Part shown: in pieces, positions 1 through 7,160 of the stretch | Numbering within the stretch: the stretch's first letter is position 1 | Layout: each line of letters begins with the position of its first letter | Source of the DNA: Lewinellaceae bacterium | Lineage (GTDB): Bacteria > Bacteroidota > Bacteroidia > Chitinophagales > Saprospiraceae | DNA length: 64,000 nt | Direction: 5' to 3' | NCBI GenBank assembly: GCA_020636095.1 | Contig: JACJYN010000010.1 | Location: forward strand, 124,001 to 188,000 | Notes under the pieces: generated by a model | Told to the model about the DNA's origin: nothing | The model's database searches: none | Seen by the model: the letters and a program-made list of their open reading frames with translations, nothing else | Position numbers and translations under genes: made by a program

Positions 1-567
1 GAGCAGGGCTTCCTCCAGGCAGCTCTCCTGCATCTTTTCAGCCTCCTCCAGGCCCAGGAATTCCAGGACAAAGTGCTTTTTTATGGGCCCGCCGGGCGCC
101 AGCTGGCGCTCGTAGTAACGCGATTCAATTTGGCGGGCCAATTCCCGGGTGCTCCAGTGGTTGATGGCGGTTTCTTCGTAGTAAAAGTTGCGGGCATCCG
201 GATACGCTACCTTGAGCAGGAGTTGATAATGCGACCATGACAGCTCCGGGCGTAAAGTGCTTTGATCGGGAAAAGCCCGGTAGAGTTCGTACATCTGCCG
301 AAGCTTTCCGGGCGTGTAGCCAGGGCCGAGATCCTGTTCCAGCCGGCGGGCCAGGTGCCGGGCCACCCTGGCGGCATCCTCACGGGCCACTTTCGCCTCC
401 AGCGCGAGCAGCCGCCCAATGAGCCAGTAGGCGCGGGTATCCGGCGGCCGCTTTCGCTCCACTGAGGGGCCAGGGTTTTGCAGCCCCAGGCGGGGCCGGT
501 TGCTCCGCTCGAGGATGCGGCGGATGTTGTCGTATAAGGCGTCGTCGAAGAGGGACAGTTGTTGCAT
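1..567 (-). CDS. YhcG-like (DUF1016) PDDEXK nuclease family protein, partial
   Basis: The frame is open for 189 codons from an ATG at 565-567 to the window edge, so the C-terminal nuclease domain is missing. The translated text contains the DUF1016 N-terminal signature: a 'LSWSHYQLLLKV' block, then 'RNFYYEE', then 'HWSTRELARQIESRYYER'. This is typical of YhcG-type proteins, which join this helical N-terminal domain to a PDDEXK nuclease fold. The family is often found in defence islands and near restriction systems, which fits the cas genes beside it; the biological role is not settled. The first residues (MQQLSLFDDALYDNIRRILE) are a plausible natural start. The nuclease motifs cannot be checked here. 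Confidence 0.75.
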   Translation of the reverse strand, partial: MQQLSLFDDALYDNIRRILERSNRPRLGLQNPGPSVERKRPPDTRAYWLIGRLLALEAKVAREDAARVARHLARRLEQDLGPGYTPGKLRQMYELYRAFPDQSTLRPELSWSHYQLLLKVAYPDARNFYYEETAINHWSTRELARQIESRYYERQLAPGGPIKKHFVLEFLGLEEAEKMQESCLEEALL

Positions 568-604
568 GGAGTGGGAGGAGTTAGGTTAGAGTAAGAAGAT
601 TAGG

Positions 605-724
605 AGGCGGGGGTGAACCCGTATTGGCCAGTTGGGGGAACTCACCCCCGCCTGGCTCCAACTGGCGTTGGGGCCAGGCTCCCCCTCTCTTTTACTACAC
701 GGGGAGCCCACGGAAGAGAGGGGG
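605..724. repeat. three consecutive inverted repeats (structured noncoding DNA)
   Basis: Three hairpins follow one another. A perfect 12-bp pair is at 605-616 and 642-653 (AGGCGGGGGTGA with its complement). A 12-bp pair with one mismatch is at 650-661 and 668-679. A perfect 11-bp pair is at 681-691 and 714-724. There is no U-tract, so this is not a simple terminator. It lies between the nuclease start and the cas1 end, both on the minus strand. It could be a foldback element remnant or a structured RNA; no family was recognised. Confidence 0.55.
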
Positions 725-788
725 GGCGCGCGGAGCTTCACCAAATAAATCTGTGCTGGCACAGCAATTCCCGATTTGCCCAACCTGT

Positions 789-909
789 GAGCTGACAACT
801 TTCACCGGCTGCCGAAGCTTCATGCGTAGGCATGTGAGTTGTCAGCTCCCTTCTCCCGGAAACCTTGTGGCAGAAAGTCAGCAGACAACAGAAAGTTGTC
901 AGCTGACAA
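789..909. promoter_or_regulatory. cluster of three TTGTCAGCT half-sites, operator-like
   Basis: The same motif occurs three times: GAGCTGACAACT at 789-800, its inverted form AGTTGTCAGCTC at 837-848, and a perfect 14-bp palindrome TTGTCAGCTGACAA at 896-909. It lies upstream of the minus-strand nuclease gene and just beyond the end of cas1. A repeated palindromic half-site is what a dimeric regulator would use, but no regulator gene is adjacent. The regulatory role is an inference. Confidence 0.35.
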
Positions 910-944
910 AGCCCTCTCTTCCAAATATACCATCTCCTTCCTCC

Positions 945-1928
945 TCACCCCTCCATCACCACCCTGATCCGTTGCGCCAGGCGGCCGGCGGTAAAGTAGA
1001 TGTGGTTCTTGACGGTGGATTCCTGGTGCAGGTAGGTGGTTGTACTGCGCATAAAGTCGTTGAATGCAGGGATGATGAATGCCTTGCCTTCTTTGTTGAG
1101 GAAGATTCCATATTGGTTTTTAGTAAAGAAAGACTCCTTCAGGTGTTTATCCATACACATTTCTATTAGCAGGCGGTCGGCCCAGGGGCGGAAGGGCTCG
1201 ATCAGGTCGAAAGCGAGGTTGGGCTTGTTGTATTCGTCGGCGTGCAGGATGCCGAGATGGGGGTCCAGCCCAACCGAAAAGAGGGCGCCTTCTACTATGG
1301 AGTACAGCATGCCGTACAGGTAGTTGATGCCGGCATTGAAAATGTCTTTGGCGGGGCGCCGGCTCCGGCCCTGGAAAGTGTAGCGGCTGGGCAGGGAGGC
1401 GCCTACCGCCTGCCAGTAGATGCGGGCCAGTGTGCCTTCTACGCCCATTACCTGCTGGCGGCACTCTTCGGGCAGTTTGTCCCGGAATTCTTCAAAGCCG
1501 CGGCTGTTGCGCCGAAGATAGCTGATGGGCTGCCCGAGGGCAAGGTTGAGCACGTTCCGGCGGCTTTTCAGGTACCTGAGGTTTTCTATCTGTGCTTCGG
1601 TTTTGAGGGCAAACAGTTCCAGCATCCAGGCCATGGATTCGGAGCTTTCGGCGAAGCGTACCTGATGGCGGCGCAGGGTGGCGATGCTCTCGAAATAGGG
1701 GCTCCATAGCCGGGCTTTAGCTTTGCCGATGCGGTCGAAAACGAGGATGGGCACCTGGTGTTGTATGGCAAGGGCGATGGCATCTGAACTGATCATCACG
1801 CTGGCGGTGATGGCGATGCTGTCGAGCTTGGCGGGGCTGATGGCTTTGCTGCCTTTTTCGCCTTTGATGTGGAAGACGCCGTCTTTTTTGATGACTTCCA
1901 GGCCTTTGGTATCGAGTACGAGTTGCAT
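945..1928 (-). CDS. cas1: CRISPR-associated endonuclease Cas1
   Basis: This 327-residue protein has the full Cas1 layout: an N-terminal beta domain (about residues 1-80) and a C-terminal helical catalytic domain. The metal-binding residues are visible: Glu164 in 'GVEGTLARIYW', His229 in 'GILHADEYN' and Glu244 in 'FDLIEPFRPWADR'. Cas1 with Cas2 forms the integrase that inserts new spacers. The frame is intact, unlike the cas2 at 5952 and the reverse transcriptase just upstream on the same strand. The strong hairpin region at 1929-2496 separates it from that gene, so co-transcription is possible but not shown. No effector cas gene is in the window, so the CRISPR type cannot be assigned. Confidence 0.95.
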   Translation of the reverse strand: MQLVLDTKGLEVIKKDGVFHIKGEKGSKAISPAKLDSIAITASVMISSDAIALAIQHQVPILVFDRIGKAKARLWSPYFESIATLRRHQVRFAESSESMAWMLELFALKTEAQIENLRYLKSRRNVLNLALGQPISYLRRNSRGFEEFRDKLPEECRQQVMGVEGTLARIYWQAVGASLPSRYTFQGRSRRPAKDIFNAGINYLYGMLYSIVEGALFSVGLDPHLGILHADEYNKPNLAFDLIEPFRPWADRLLIEMCMDKHLKESFFTKNQYGIFLNKEGKAFIIPAFNDFMRSTTTYLHQESTVKNHIYFTAGRLAQRIRVVMEG

Positions 1929-2496
1929 GATTATTTTGTTTTTTAAGTTTTCGAATGCTTTCTAAAGCCCTCTACAGGGTCCCCTTCGTAGCTTTTGGTT
2001 TTTCCGGTTTTTTGCCTTTAAGGCAGGGCACCTTATTGCTCAAAGCTTTCGTAAACATTTGTCCCCTCTTTTTTGAGGCCAAAAAAGAGGCAAAAAAGCC
2101 TTCCGCCTACACAGCCGCGGCTAAAACCGCTTTTCATTCCGCTGCACAAAAAAAACTCGCCTTAATCGAAAATACTTTGCTCATATGTATTCCCTAGCTT
2201 TCGGTTTTCGGGCACTAATTCTTTCTCCCCGCTCAGACAGTTTTTTGTGCCCGCCCTATGGGCGGACGCTACATTACAAGCGGTTTTTTAACGCCACGCC
2301 TGCTAAGGGCGGAGGGCTCCAGGGGGGCTGCCCAACCATAGCAACTCCCCTGAGCGGCCCGGGTTGGCCAACCCGCCCTTAGCAGGTTCGGCGTTAAGAA
2401 ATGGCCAGGAACGCAGCTTCCGTACAAAACACTGTCTGAGCGGCGATGCATATTGAGTAGGCTTGAAACTTGAAGAGAGCGAAACCTAAAAAAAAA
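1929..2496. other. 568-bp noncoding spacer between cas1 and the RT gene
   Basis: No convincing gene was found. It holds a perfect 11-bp hairpin CCTCTTTTTTG/CAAAAAAGAGG near 2065-2090, a CCGCCC-TAT-GGGCGG hairpin near 2251-2265, and the large nested inverted repeat described separately at 2229-2443. The cas1 promoter should lie at its low-coordinate end, but no clear TAnnTTTG box was found. Confidence 0.5.
2229..2443. repeat. 215-bp nested inverted repeat (foldback element or structured RNA)
   Basis: The outer arms are a perfect 12-bp pair, CCGCTCAGACAG at 2229-2240 and its complement at 2432-2443, extending to about 20 bp with one mismatch. The inner arms are about 25 bp, at 2288-2312 and 2373-2397, sharing TTAACGCC and CCTGCTAAGGGCGG with a 3-base mismatch block. 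A short CCGCCC/GGGCGG hairpin lies between them. It sits between a retron-like RT and cas1. Retron RNAs have an outer inverted repeat and an inner stem, but they are usually upstream of the RT, whereas this is downstream. A MITE is the simpler reading. Confidence 0.6.
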
Positions 2497-3540
2497 TCAA
2501 ATATTATAAGGAAACCCTCTCCAACTTACCGCCCCAAACTCCTCCTGCGGCGGGTTGATCGCCTTATAATAAGCATCCTTCAAGTCAATGTACCGCTCAT
2601 CGTGGCGCTTGAGCACGAAGCCGGCAAAGTTGAGGCGGCCCATGATGTTCTTCTTGAACTGCTCCACCCAGCGCGTGGAAAGCTGCCCCTGTTCGTTCTG
2701 GATCAGCAGGACGTTCTGAAGTTGGCGGATGTCATCATCCAGCCGGGGCAGGTAATCCGGCGCGAGGGTGACTTTGTCAGTGACCAGCAGGCCGGTGACA
2801 ATCTTGTCGTCTTCGGGGCCGTAGGTTTTTAATTTGCGCTGGTTGACCTCGAAACCGGACTTCTCTATGATGGCCCGCACAGAGTCTACTTTGTCGGCAT
2901 CGATGAGCTTGCGGGAGGAAAAGCTCATGTCGTCGGCATAGCGGGTATATACCCAGAGCATGTCATCGGCGAAGGCGGAGAGTTGTTCGTCGAGCTCCCG
3001 GCAGGCCAGGTTGGACAGTACGGGGGAGGTAGGCGTGCCCATAGGCAGGCGCCCCTGGTAGGTTACCAAATCGGCCAGGAGATCCGGCAAGTCTTTCTTA
3101 AACTGGAAGGGCTTGCCCTCGAACATTGCTACTATTTGTTCGCGGCTGATGGCGTGGAAGAAGTCGATCAGGTCGACGTTCAGCAGGTAGGGCTTGCCGG
3201 CGTGCTTCCGTGCATTTGTCAGCACATTCCGGCGGTCGTCATCGTTGAGCACGCCTACGATGAAGCCATAGGCGGCGCTCGACTTTTCAAATTAGTACAC
3301 GCTTTGCAGGTAGTTGTTGAGGCGGCCAAGTATCTTTTTGAGTTCTGCCCCGGGGGCTTCGATCTGCCGTTCGCCGCCGTCCTTTTTAGGTACAGTGAAT
3401 ACTCTGTAGGGAGGCTGCCGGGCCAGCAGCAGCAGGCGGCGCTGGTCTGTCCTCAGCAGGCTGCACAGGGAGCGGATGCTGCGGATGCTGCAAAATACGG
3501 CTTTGTTGTGCTGGTGGCGCTGGCGCGTCTTCTTGTCCAT
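2497..3540 (-). pseudogene. retron-like reverse transcriptase, interrupted by an in-frame stop
   Basis: One reading frame of 347 residues covers a complete reverse transcriptase, but codon 83 is TAA (plus-strand 'tta' at 3292-3294). It falls between '...LNNYLQSVY' and 'FEKSSAAYGFIVGV', where family members usually carry an aromatic residue, so a single base change explains it. The catalytic YADD is at about residues 201-204 and the first catalytic Asp block 'VDLIDFF' at about 122-128. Two motifs mark retron-type RTs: NAxxH ('NARKH', about 109-113) and VTG (about 248-250). A downstream ATG at 3250-3252 would give 251 residues with both Asp motifs but lacking the N-terminal part. It is on the same strand as cas1, suggesting an RT once linked to spacer acquisition. 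Sequencing error or recoding are alternatives. Confidence 0.8.
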
Positions 3541-3679
3541 GGTTATGCTATTGGGTGAGAAATGATCTTGTTTCAGTATTATGACGGAGCTGAAGGGCCA
3601 ATCATTTCAAACAACTTTAGAATGTTATTTGCACCCAAGCTAAAAAAAGAGTAATTTCAAATGTTTTCAACCTGTAGGT

Positions 3680-4096
3680 ATGAGTGCGAAAGATAAGTAT
3701 CACGACATCGTAAGGGCAGCGCTTGAACGCGAAGGGTGGTTCATCACGGATGACCCGCTGAGGATAGAAATTGGGGATAGGGCTATTAAGATTGACCTGG
3801 GAGCCGAGCGGTTGATAGCAGCTGAGAAAGGGGAAGAGAAGATCGCAGTGGAGATCAAAAGTTTCATAGGGGTATCACAGCTTCAGGACTTTTACCTGGC
3901 TTTAGGGCAATTCAGTTATTACCAGGTCGCGTTAGAAAAAACGGAACCAGGTCGAAAGTTGTTTCTGGCAGTGCCAGATGTGGCTTACAGTACATTTTTT
4001 AAAGAACCCATGACTGTTGAAGTTATCCGCAGGTATGATGTCCGATTGCTTGTTTACGAAATATTAGGGCAAAAAATAATTTTATGGGAAAGGTGA
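3680..4096 (+). CDS. XisH family protein (fdxN element excision controlling factor)
   Basis: This 138-residue protein matches the XisH family along its whole length. It has the 'AKDKYHDIVRAALEREGWFITDDPL' start, the 'EKIAVEIKSFIGVSQLQDFYLALGQF' core and the 'AVPDVAYSTFF' stretch. The 'D-(x)n-E-I-K' arrangement resembles a restriction-endonuclease-like fold. In heterocyst-forming cyanobacteria XisH acts with XisI in excision of the fdxN element, but the family is common in bacteria that lack that element and its general role is unknown. The next gene, xisI, overlaps its end by 13 bp, so the two are translationally linked. It is divergent from the RT gene, with 139 bp between them. Confidence 0.88.
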   Translation: MSAKDKYHDIVRAALEREGWFITDDPLRIEIGDRAIKIDLGAERLIAAEKGEEKIAVEIKSFIGVSQLQDFYLALGQFSYYQVALEKTEPGRKLFLAVPDVAYSTFFKEPMTVEVIRRYDVRLLVYEILGQKIILWER

Positions 4097-4425
4097 AAAC
4101 ATATAAGGCAATAACCAGAGAGCTTATAGAAGAAATTGCACAACTAGGGGCAAAGCCGGAATCTCCGGTTCAAACGCAGGTAGTCAGGGATGAAGAAGGC
4201 GGCCATTACCTTTTGTTTTCCAATGGGTGGAGAGGTTCTGAAAGGGTCTATGGCTGTTACCTTCATATTGATGTCACGGAGGATGGTAAAGTGTGGGTAC
4301 AGCATGACGGGACCGATGTGGCTATAGCAGAGAAACTCATAGAAAAAGGCATCCCCAAACTTGATATTGTCCTGGGCTTCCATGCGCCCTTCGTAAGAGA
4401 AGACACGGGCTTTGCTGTGGCTTAA
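4084..4425 (+). CDS. XisI family protein
   Basis: A 113-residue protein of the XisI family, the usual partner of XisH. Visible family features are 'TQVVRDEEGGHYLLFSNGWRGSERVYGCYLHIDV' and 'KVWVQHDGTDVAIAEKLIEKGIPKLDIVLGFHAP'. Its start codon lies inside the end of xisH. The pair forms a compact two-gene unit similar to a toxin-antitoxin layout, although no toxin activity is established for it. An AT-rich tail with a short 'GCTGCCCGGAGACAGC' hairpin follows and may end the transcript. Confidence 0.9.
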   Translation: MGKVKTYKAITRELIEEIAQLGAKPESPVQTQVVRDEEGGHYLLFSNGWRGSERVYGCYLHIDVTEDGKVWVQHDGTDVAIAEKLIEKGIPKLDIVLGFHAPFVREDTGFAVA

Positions 4426-4498
4426 TTATATAAAAAAAGCTGCCCGGAGACAGCCTTATAGAAAATAGAGCGTGATTAGGTGCAGTTGGTTCCGTTTT

Positions 4499-4855
4499 TT
4501 AATCTTCTAATTCTTCATCGAGGAAGGCGGCAAATCTGCGTTTGCTGTCTTCCAGTGTCAGTTGGGCCTTGATTAGCCCGTTCTCCTTTATCATGGACCT
4601 CAGGCCATACAGTGCGGTGTAGAGGTCCGGGGGCAATTCTTTCTGAAGCAATGGTTCTTTTAATTTCTTCTGTACGAACAGGTAACGATAAATGTGGTCC
4701 AGTAGCTGAGTGGATTGTTCACTCTGGCTGAGCAGCTCGGGCATGAGCACCCGGATCAGCGCAGCCAGTTCAGGTACGAAAAGCACCTTGTGGTGCAGCC
4801 CCTCCTGTTGAGTTTCGTCGAACAGGGTGAGCGGTGCAGGACGTGTTTCCATCAT
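4499..4855 (-). CDS. hypothetical protein, 118 residues
   Basis: I do not recognise this protein. It is predicted to be mostly alpha-helical, with heptad-like leucines in 'LLDHIYRYLFVQKKLKEPLLQKELPPDLYTALYGLRSMI', and ends in an acidic tail. There is no signal peptide or membrane segment. Two ATG codons stand in tandem at the start (4853-4855 and 4850-4852). It is convergent with xisI and divergent from the SPOR gene, so it is likely transcribed alone. Codon use and composition look like the neighbours, which supports a real gene. Confidence 0.55.
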   Translation of the reverse strand: MMETRPAPLTLFDETQQEGLHHKVLFVPELAALIRVLMPELLSQSEQSTQLLDHIYRYLFVQKKLKEPLLQKELPPDLYTALYGLRSMIKENGLIKAQLTLEDSKRRFAAFLDEELED

Positions 4856-4875
4856 AAAATTGTTGTTCCGATTAT

Positions 4876-5466
4876 ATGCCGGTGCGCTACCGTGTATCGG
4901 AACAGTCTTTTAATATGCAGGCCAGGATCAGCACCGCCTTGGCCTACTTGTTGGCCCTGGGCGTGGCCTTGTCCATCTTTATTGGCTTAGGCAAGGCTGG
5001 AGATAAAATCGGACTGCCGTGGATCAGCAAAGAAGAAATTACCGAAATAAGCCCCTCGGGCTTAGAGCCAACATTGCCATCTCCGTATTCTTCCTCGGGT
5101 TACAGCCCTCCGGAGGAGGTTACGCCTCCGGAAGACAGCCTTTTGGCTGTTGTTGCTGTACCTCCGCCGCCAAAGCCCGCGCCGGAGCGGCCCGCTTCTT
5201 ACCCCACTGCGTATAGTGAAACCGGCCGGTTCTTTGTACAGCTCTACGCTTTTCAGGAAGAACCACGGGCCTGGGCTCAAAAACAGCGCTGGGAGAGCCG
5301 CCTCTCCCGGCGGGTATGGGTAGGCATTGCCGCCGGCGAGCTGGCGCCGTATAAAGTGCTGGTGGGCCCGTTCGGCCAGTGGCAGGAAGCCCGGCAGTAT
5401 TTGCGGTCGAAACGCCTGAATGGCTTCCCCCGCGAGCAAAAAGACATCCGATTGTTTGAGGATTAG
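4876..5466 (+). CDS. membrane-anchored SPOR domain protein
   Basis: A 196-residue protein with one N-terminal transmembrane helix ('ALAYLLALGVALSIFIGLG'), a proline-rich periplasmic linker (about residues 55-115, ending in 'PPPPKPAPERPA'), and a C-terminal SPOR-like domain ('GRFFVQLYAF...YKVLVGPFGQWQEARQYLRS'). SPOR domains bind denuded peptidoglycan glycans, usually at the division site. A second in-frame ATG at 4915 would place the helix nearer the start and may be the true initiation site. It lies between accessory genes but looks like an ordinary envelope protein. Confidence 0.75.
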   Translation: MPVRYRVSEQSFNMQARISTALAYLLALGVALSIFIGLGKAGDKIGLPWISKEEITEISPSGLEPTLPSPYSSSGYSPPEEVTPPEDSLLAVVAVPPPPKPAPERPASYPTAYSETGRFFVQLYAFQEEPRAWAQKQRWESRLSRRVWVGIAAGELAPYKVLVGPFGQWQEARQYLRSKRLNGFPREQKDIRLFED

Positions 5467-5730
5467 TAACTATTCAGTCTATTCGCAGTTCGCTATTCGC
5501 AGTTCGCAAGAACCTGCCCAAAACCTGGGCTTAGAGCAAAGAACTAGTTCATCAAGCCTGGATTCCTGCTTTTAAGGGCATTGCAGAGCGAATAGCGAAC
5601 TGCTAAAAGCGAACTGCTGATAGTTACGAGGATTAAAAGATTGAGCAGCCGGTTTCCATTCCCGAGCAGCCCGCCAGAGTGCCTTTTTCTGCTTTGGCGG
5701 CTGTTTTTTGTTTTTGCCACGAAGACGGGC

Positions 5731-5836
5731 GGTATTCGGTTGTTCGGTATTCGCTGCCCACCTCTTCGGACGGCAAGCCGGGGATTCGGCATTCGGTTGT
5801 TCGGTATTCGCTGCCTACCGCTCCGAACGGCAAGCC
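5731..5836 (+). repeat. 49-bp direct repeat, two copies with 57-bp period
   Basis: Copies at 5731-5779 and 5788-5836 share the word 'cattcggttgttcggtattc' and end in 'acggcaagcc', with a few substitutions. The function is unknown. They are part of the repeat-rich DNA before cas2. Confidence 0.75.
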
Positions 5837-5947
5837 ACCACATCACCACATCACCACATCACCATAACACCACATCACCACATCACCACATCACCACAAC
5901 ACCACATCACCACATCACCACATCACCACATCACCACATCACCACAT
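5835..5947 (+). repeat. 8-bp microsatellite (ATCACCAC)n
   Basis: About 14 units of ATCACCAC with occasional ACACCACA or ATAACACC variants end five bases before the cas2 ATG. Short runs of the same unit occur at about 53625-53650 (inverted) and 53905-53935. Slippage at this tract would change the cas2 upstream spacing. Confidence 0.85.
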
Positions 5948-6067
5948 AATCATGCCACACCTCATCTGCTACGACATCACCGGCGACAGCCTGCGCACCA
6001 AAATGGGCCGCAAAATACTGGAATTCGGTTTGGACCGCATCAATAAATCCGTATATTTAGGGAGTAT

Positions 6068-6221
6068 CGTTACTATTCAGCATGGGGTCTGAAATACGCC
6101 TGACGCAAAATTTTGTAGACTTTTTCCCGCTGGAACCCCTTCCCATTCCCCTTGGAAGGGGAAGGGCGGCTTACAAAATTTTGCTTGAGGGGTCAAATCA
6201 CCACGATGCTGAATAGTTACG
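6068..6221. mobile_element. MITE-like foldback element 1 inside cas2
   Basis: The ends are a 16-bp inverted repeat, CGTTACTATTCAGCAT at 6068-6083 and ATGCTGAATAGTTACG at 6206-6221, with one mismatch. Inner pairs GCAAAATTTTGT/ACAAAATTTTGC and CCCCTTCC/GGAAGGGG make almost the whole element fold on itself. AGTATC occurs on both sides (6063-6068 and 6223-6228), consistent with a target-site duplication. It encodes no protein. Confidence 0.8.
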
Positions 6222-6228
6222 AAGTATC

Positions 6229-6349
6229 TTAAAAAATAACTTCACGATCCGTCGTTATAGTGAAGAGAAGAAGCCCGGCAGTATCCCGCAAGATCAGGCT
6301 GATGAACGAGCTACAACGACGGATCTCAAAGAGTGAAGTTATTTTTTAA
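6229..6349. mobile_element. MITE-like foldback element 2 inside cas2
   Basis: The outer 17-bp arms are perfect: TTAAAAAATAACTTCAC at 6229-6245 and its complement at 6333-6349. An inner 15-bp pair (GATCCGTCGTTATAG with CTACAACGACGGATC, one mismatch) extends the stem. It directly follows the duplicated AGTATC of element 1 and is flanked by TC on both sides. It is noncoding. Confidence 0.78.
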
Positions 6350-6543
6350 TCGCTACCAGGAACAGTTCATTGACACAGTTGGAGGCGCTATTGTCGGGCT
6401 TGCTGCAGCAAAAGGGCGAGCCGCACGACAGCCTCATCATTTTACCGGTTACGGCACAGCAAGTGCAGGGTATGCGTGTGTTCGGCGAAAATGGCCTGGA
6501 CAGGGACAGGCTGACGGGCGATAAGAGTACGTTGATTATTTAG

Positions 6544-7160
6544 GATGTTTTGGTGTTGCGGTATTACGTAAGCACCACAACACCTCAACACCAAATACCA
6601 CAACACCGTAATACCCTTCTCCTTCTCCTCCTACCGAAATAAGCATATACAAACATTGCTACCAGGTTTATATGTTCTTATTTTGTATAAGCTGTTTTAA
6701 AGGCTGTTATAGTTTAATATTTTAACAGCTGTGTCCGTTTTACTTTTATGCATATAGTTCTATACAAAGCAAAATTTGCCTTTACTTTTTTGCCAAACGC
6801 ATTAAGGTTTTAACTTCACGCATACCTAAATAGGGTAAAATCATTATTATGTTAAATAGAAGGCGTTTAAAACGTGTAAAACGCTGATCAGCAAGGTTAT
6901 ACATATTATGCCGGAGGCACTTTCAAATTCATAGCAAATAGATATTTTACAATATGTCCTGGCTGATTTTTGCTCAATCCATTGATTACCAATTATTCGC
7001 GTGTTTTCGACTCCATTTTTTTGCCACAAGTTTGTGACAGGTTCGGCAAAACATATTAAAATTCCAATAATATGGGTTTTTCAGAGGGTGTCGGTGTTAA
7101 ATTGTTTATATGTTGTGTTTTGTCACACAGCTCGTTCCGAACATATTAAAAGTTTTAAGG
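6544..7160 (+). promoter_or_regulatory. putative CRISPR leader, AT-rich 617-bp noncoding region
   Basis: The stretch between the cas2 remnant and the first repeat is AT-rich and has no gene. A 12-bp direct repeat AACATATTAAAA occurs at 7050-7061 and 7140-7151, the second copy only nine bases before the array. Near 6555-6615 a GGTATTACG/CGTAATACC inverted repeat is present. AT-richness, position after cas2 and the near-array repeats suggest the leader, so the array would be transcribed left to right. Repeat divergence at this end argues for caution. Confidence 0.5.

Larger units (their letters stand above)
5467..5951. other. 485-bp repeat-rich noncoding region before cas2
   Basis: No gene was found. 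The first part carries several copies of a dispersed word, 'ttcgctattcgcagttcgc' and variants (about 5478-5510 and 5587-5622), also seen near 32.2 kb and 53.9 kb. It then contains a 49-bp direct repeat and an 8-bp microsatellite, listed separately. The region runs right up to the cas2 start codon, so cas2 lacks a normal-looking ribosome binding site. Confidence 0.6.
5952..6543 (+). pseudogene. cas2: cas2 interrupted by a 283-bp insertion
   Basis: Codons 1-39 (5952-6068) encode a clear Cas2 N-terminus with the metal-binding 'YDIT' strand, then 'LRTKMGRKILEFGLDRINKS' and 'VYLGSI'. The 3' part (6352-6543) encodes 'ATRNSSLTQLEALLSGLLQQ' and 'DSLIILPVTAQQV...STLII', then TAG. Joining the two parts across the insertion (6069-6351) restores one frame of 102 codons, the normal Cas2 length. 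Read as it stands, the gene stops at 6090-6092 after 46 codons. The insertion consists of two foldback elements placed head to tail. Cas2 is needed with Cas1 for spacer integration, so new acquisition is probably lost unless another cas2 exists elsewhere. Confidence 0.9.

Noticed and set aside
624..1169. Open frame of 181 codons on the plus strand
   Set aside because: It crosses hairpin-rich noncoding DNA and the antisense of cas1, and has no domain.
3541..3679. Possible retron msr-msd RNA upstream of the RT
   Set aside because: The 139-bp gap shows no long stem or outer inverted repeat, so no RNA is called there.
5641..5949. Frames encoding His/Thr-rich repeats before cas2
   Set aside because: They come from translating the ATCACCAC microsatellite and have no other support.
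6333..6524. 63-codon frame after the cas2 insertion
   Set aside because: It is out of the cas2 frame; the neighbouring frame encodes the clear Cas2 C-terminus.
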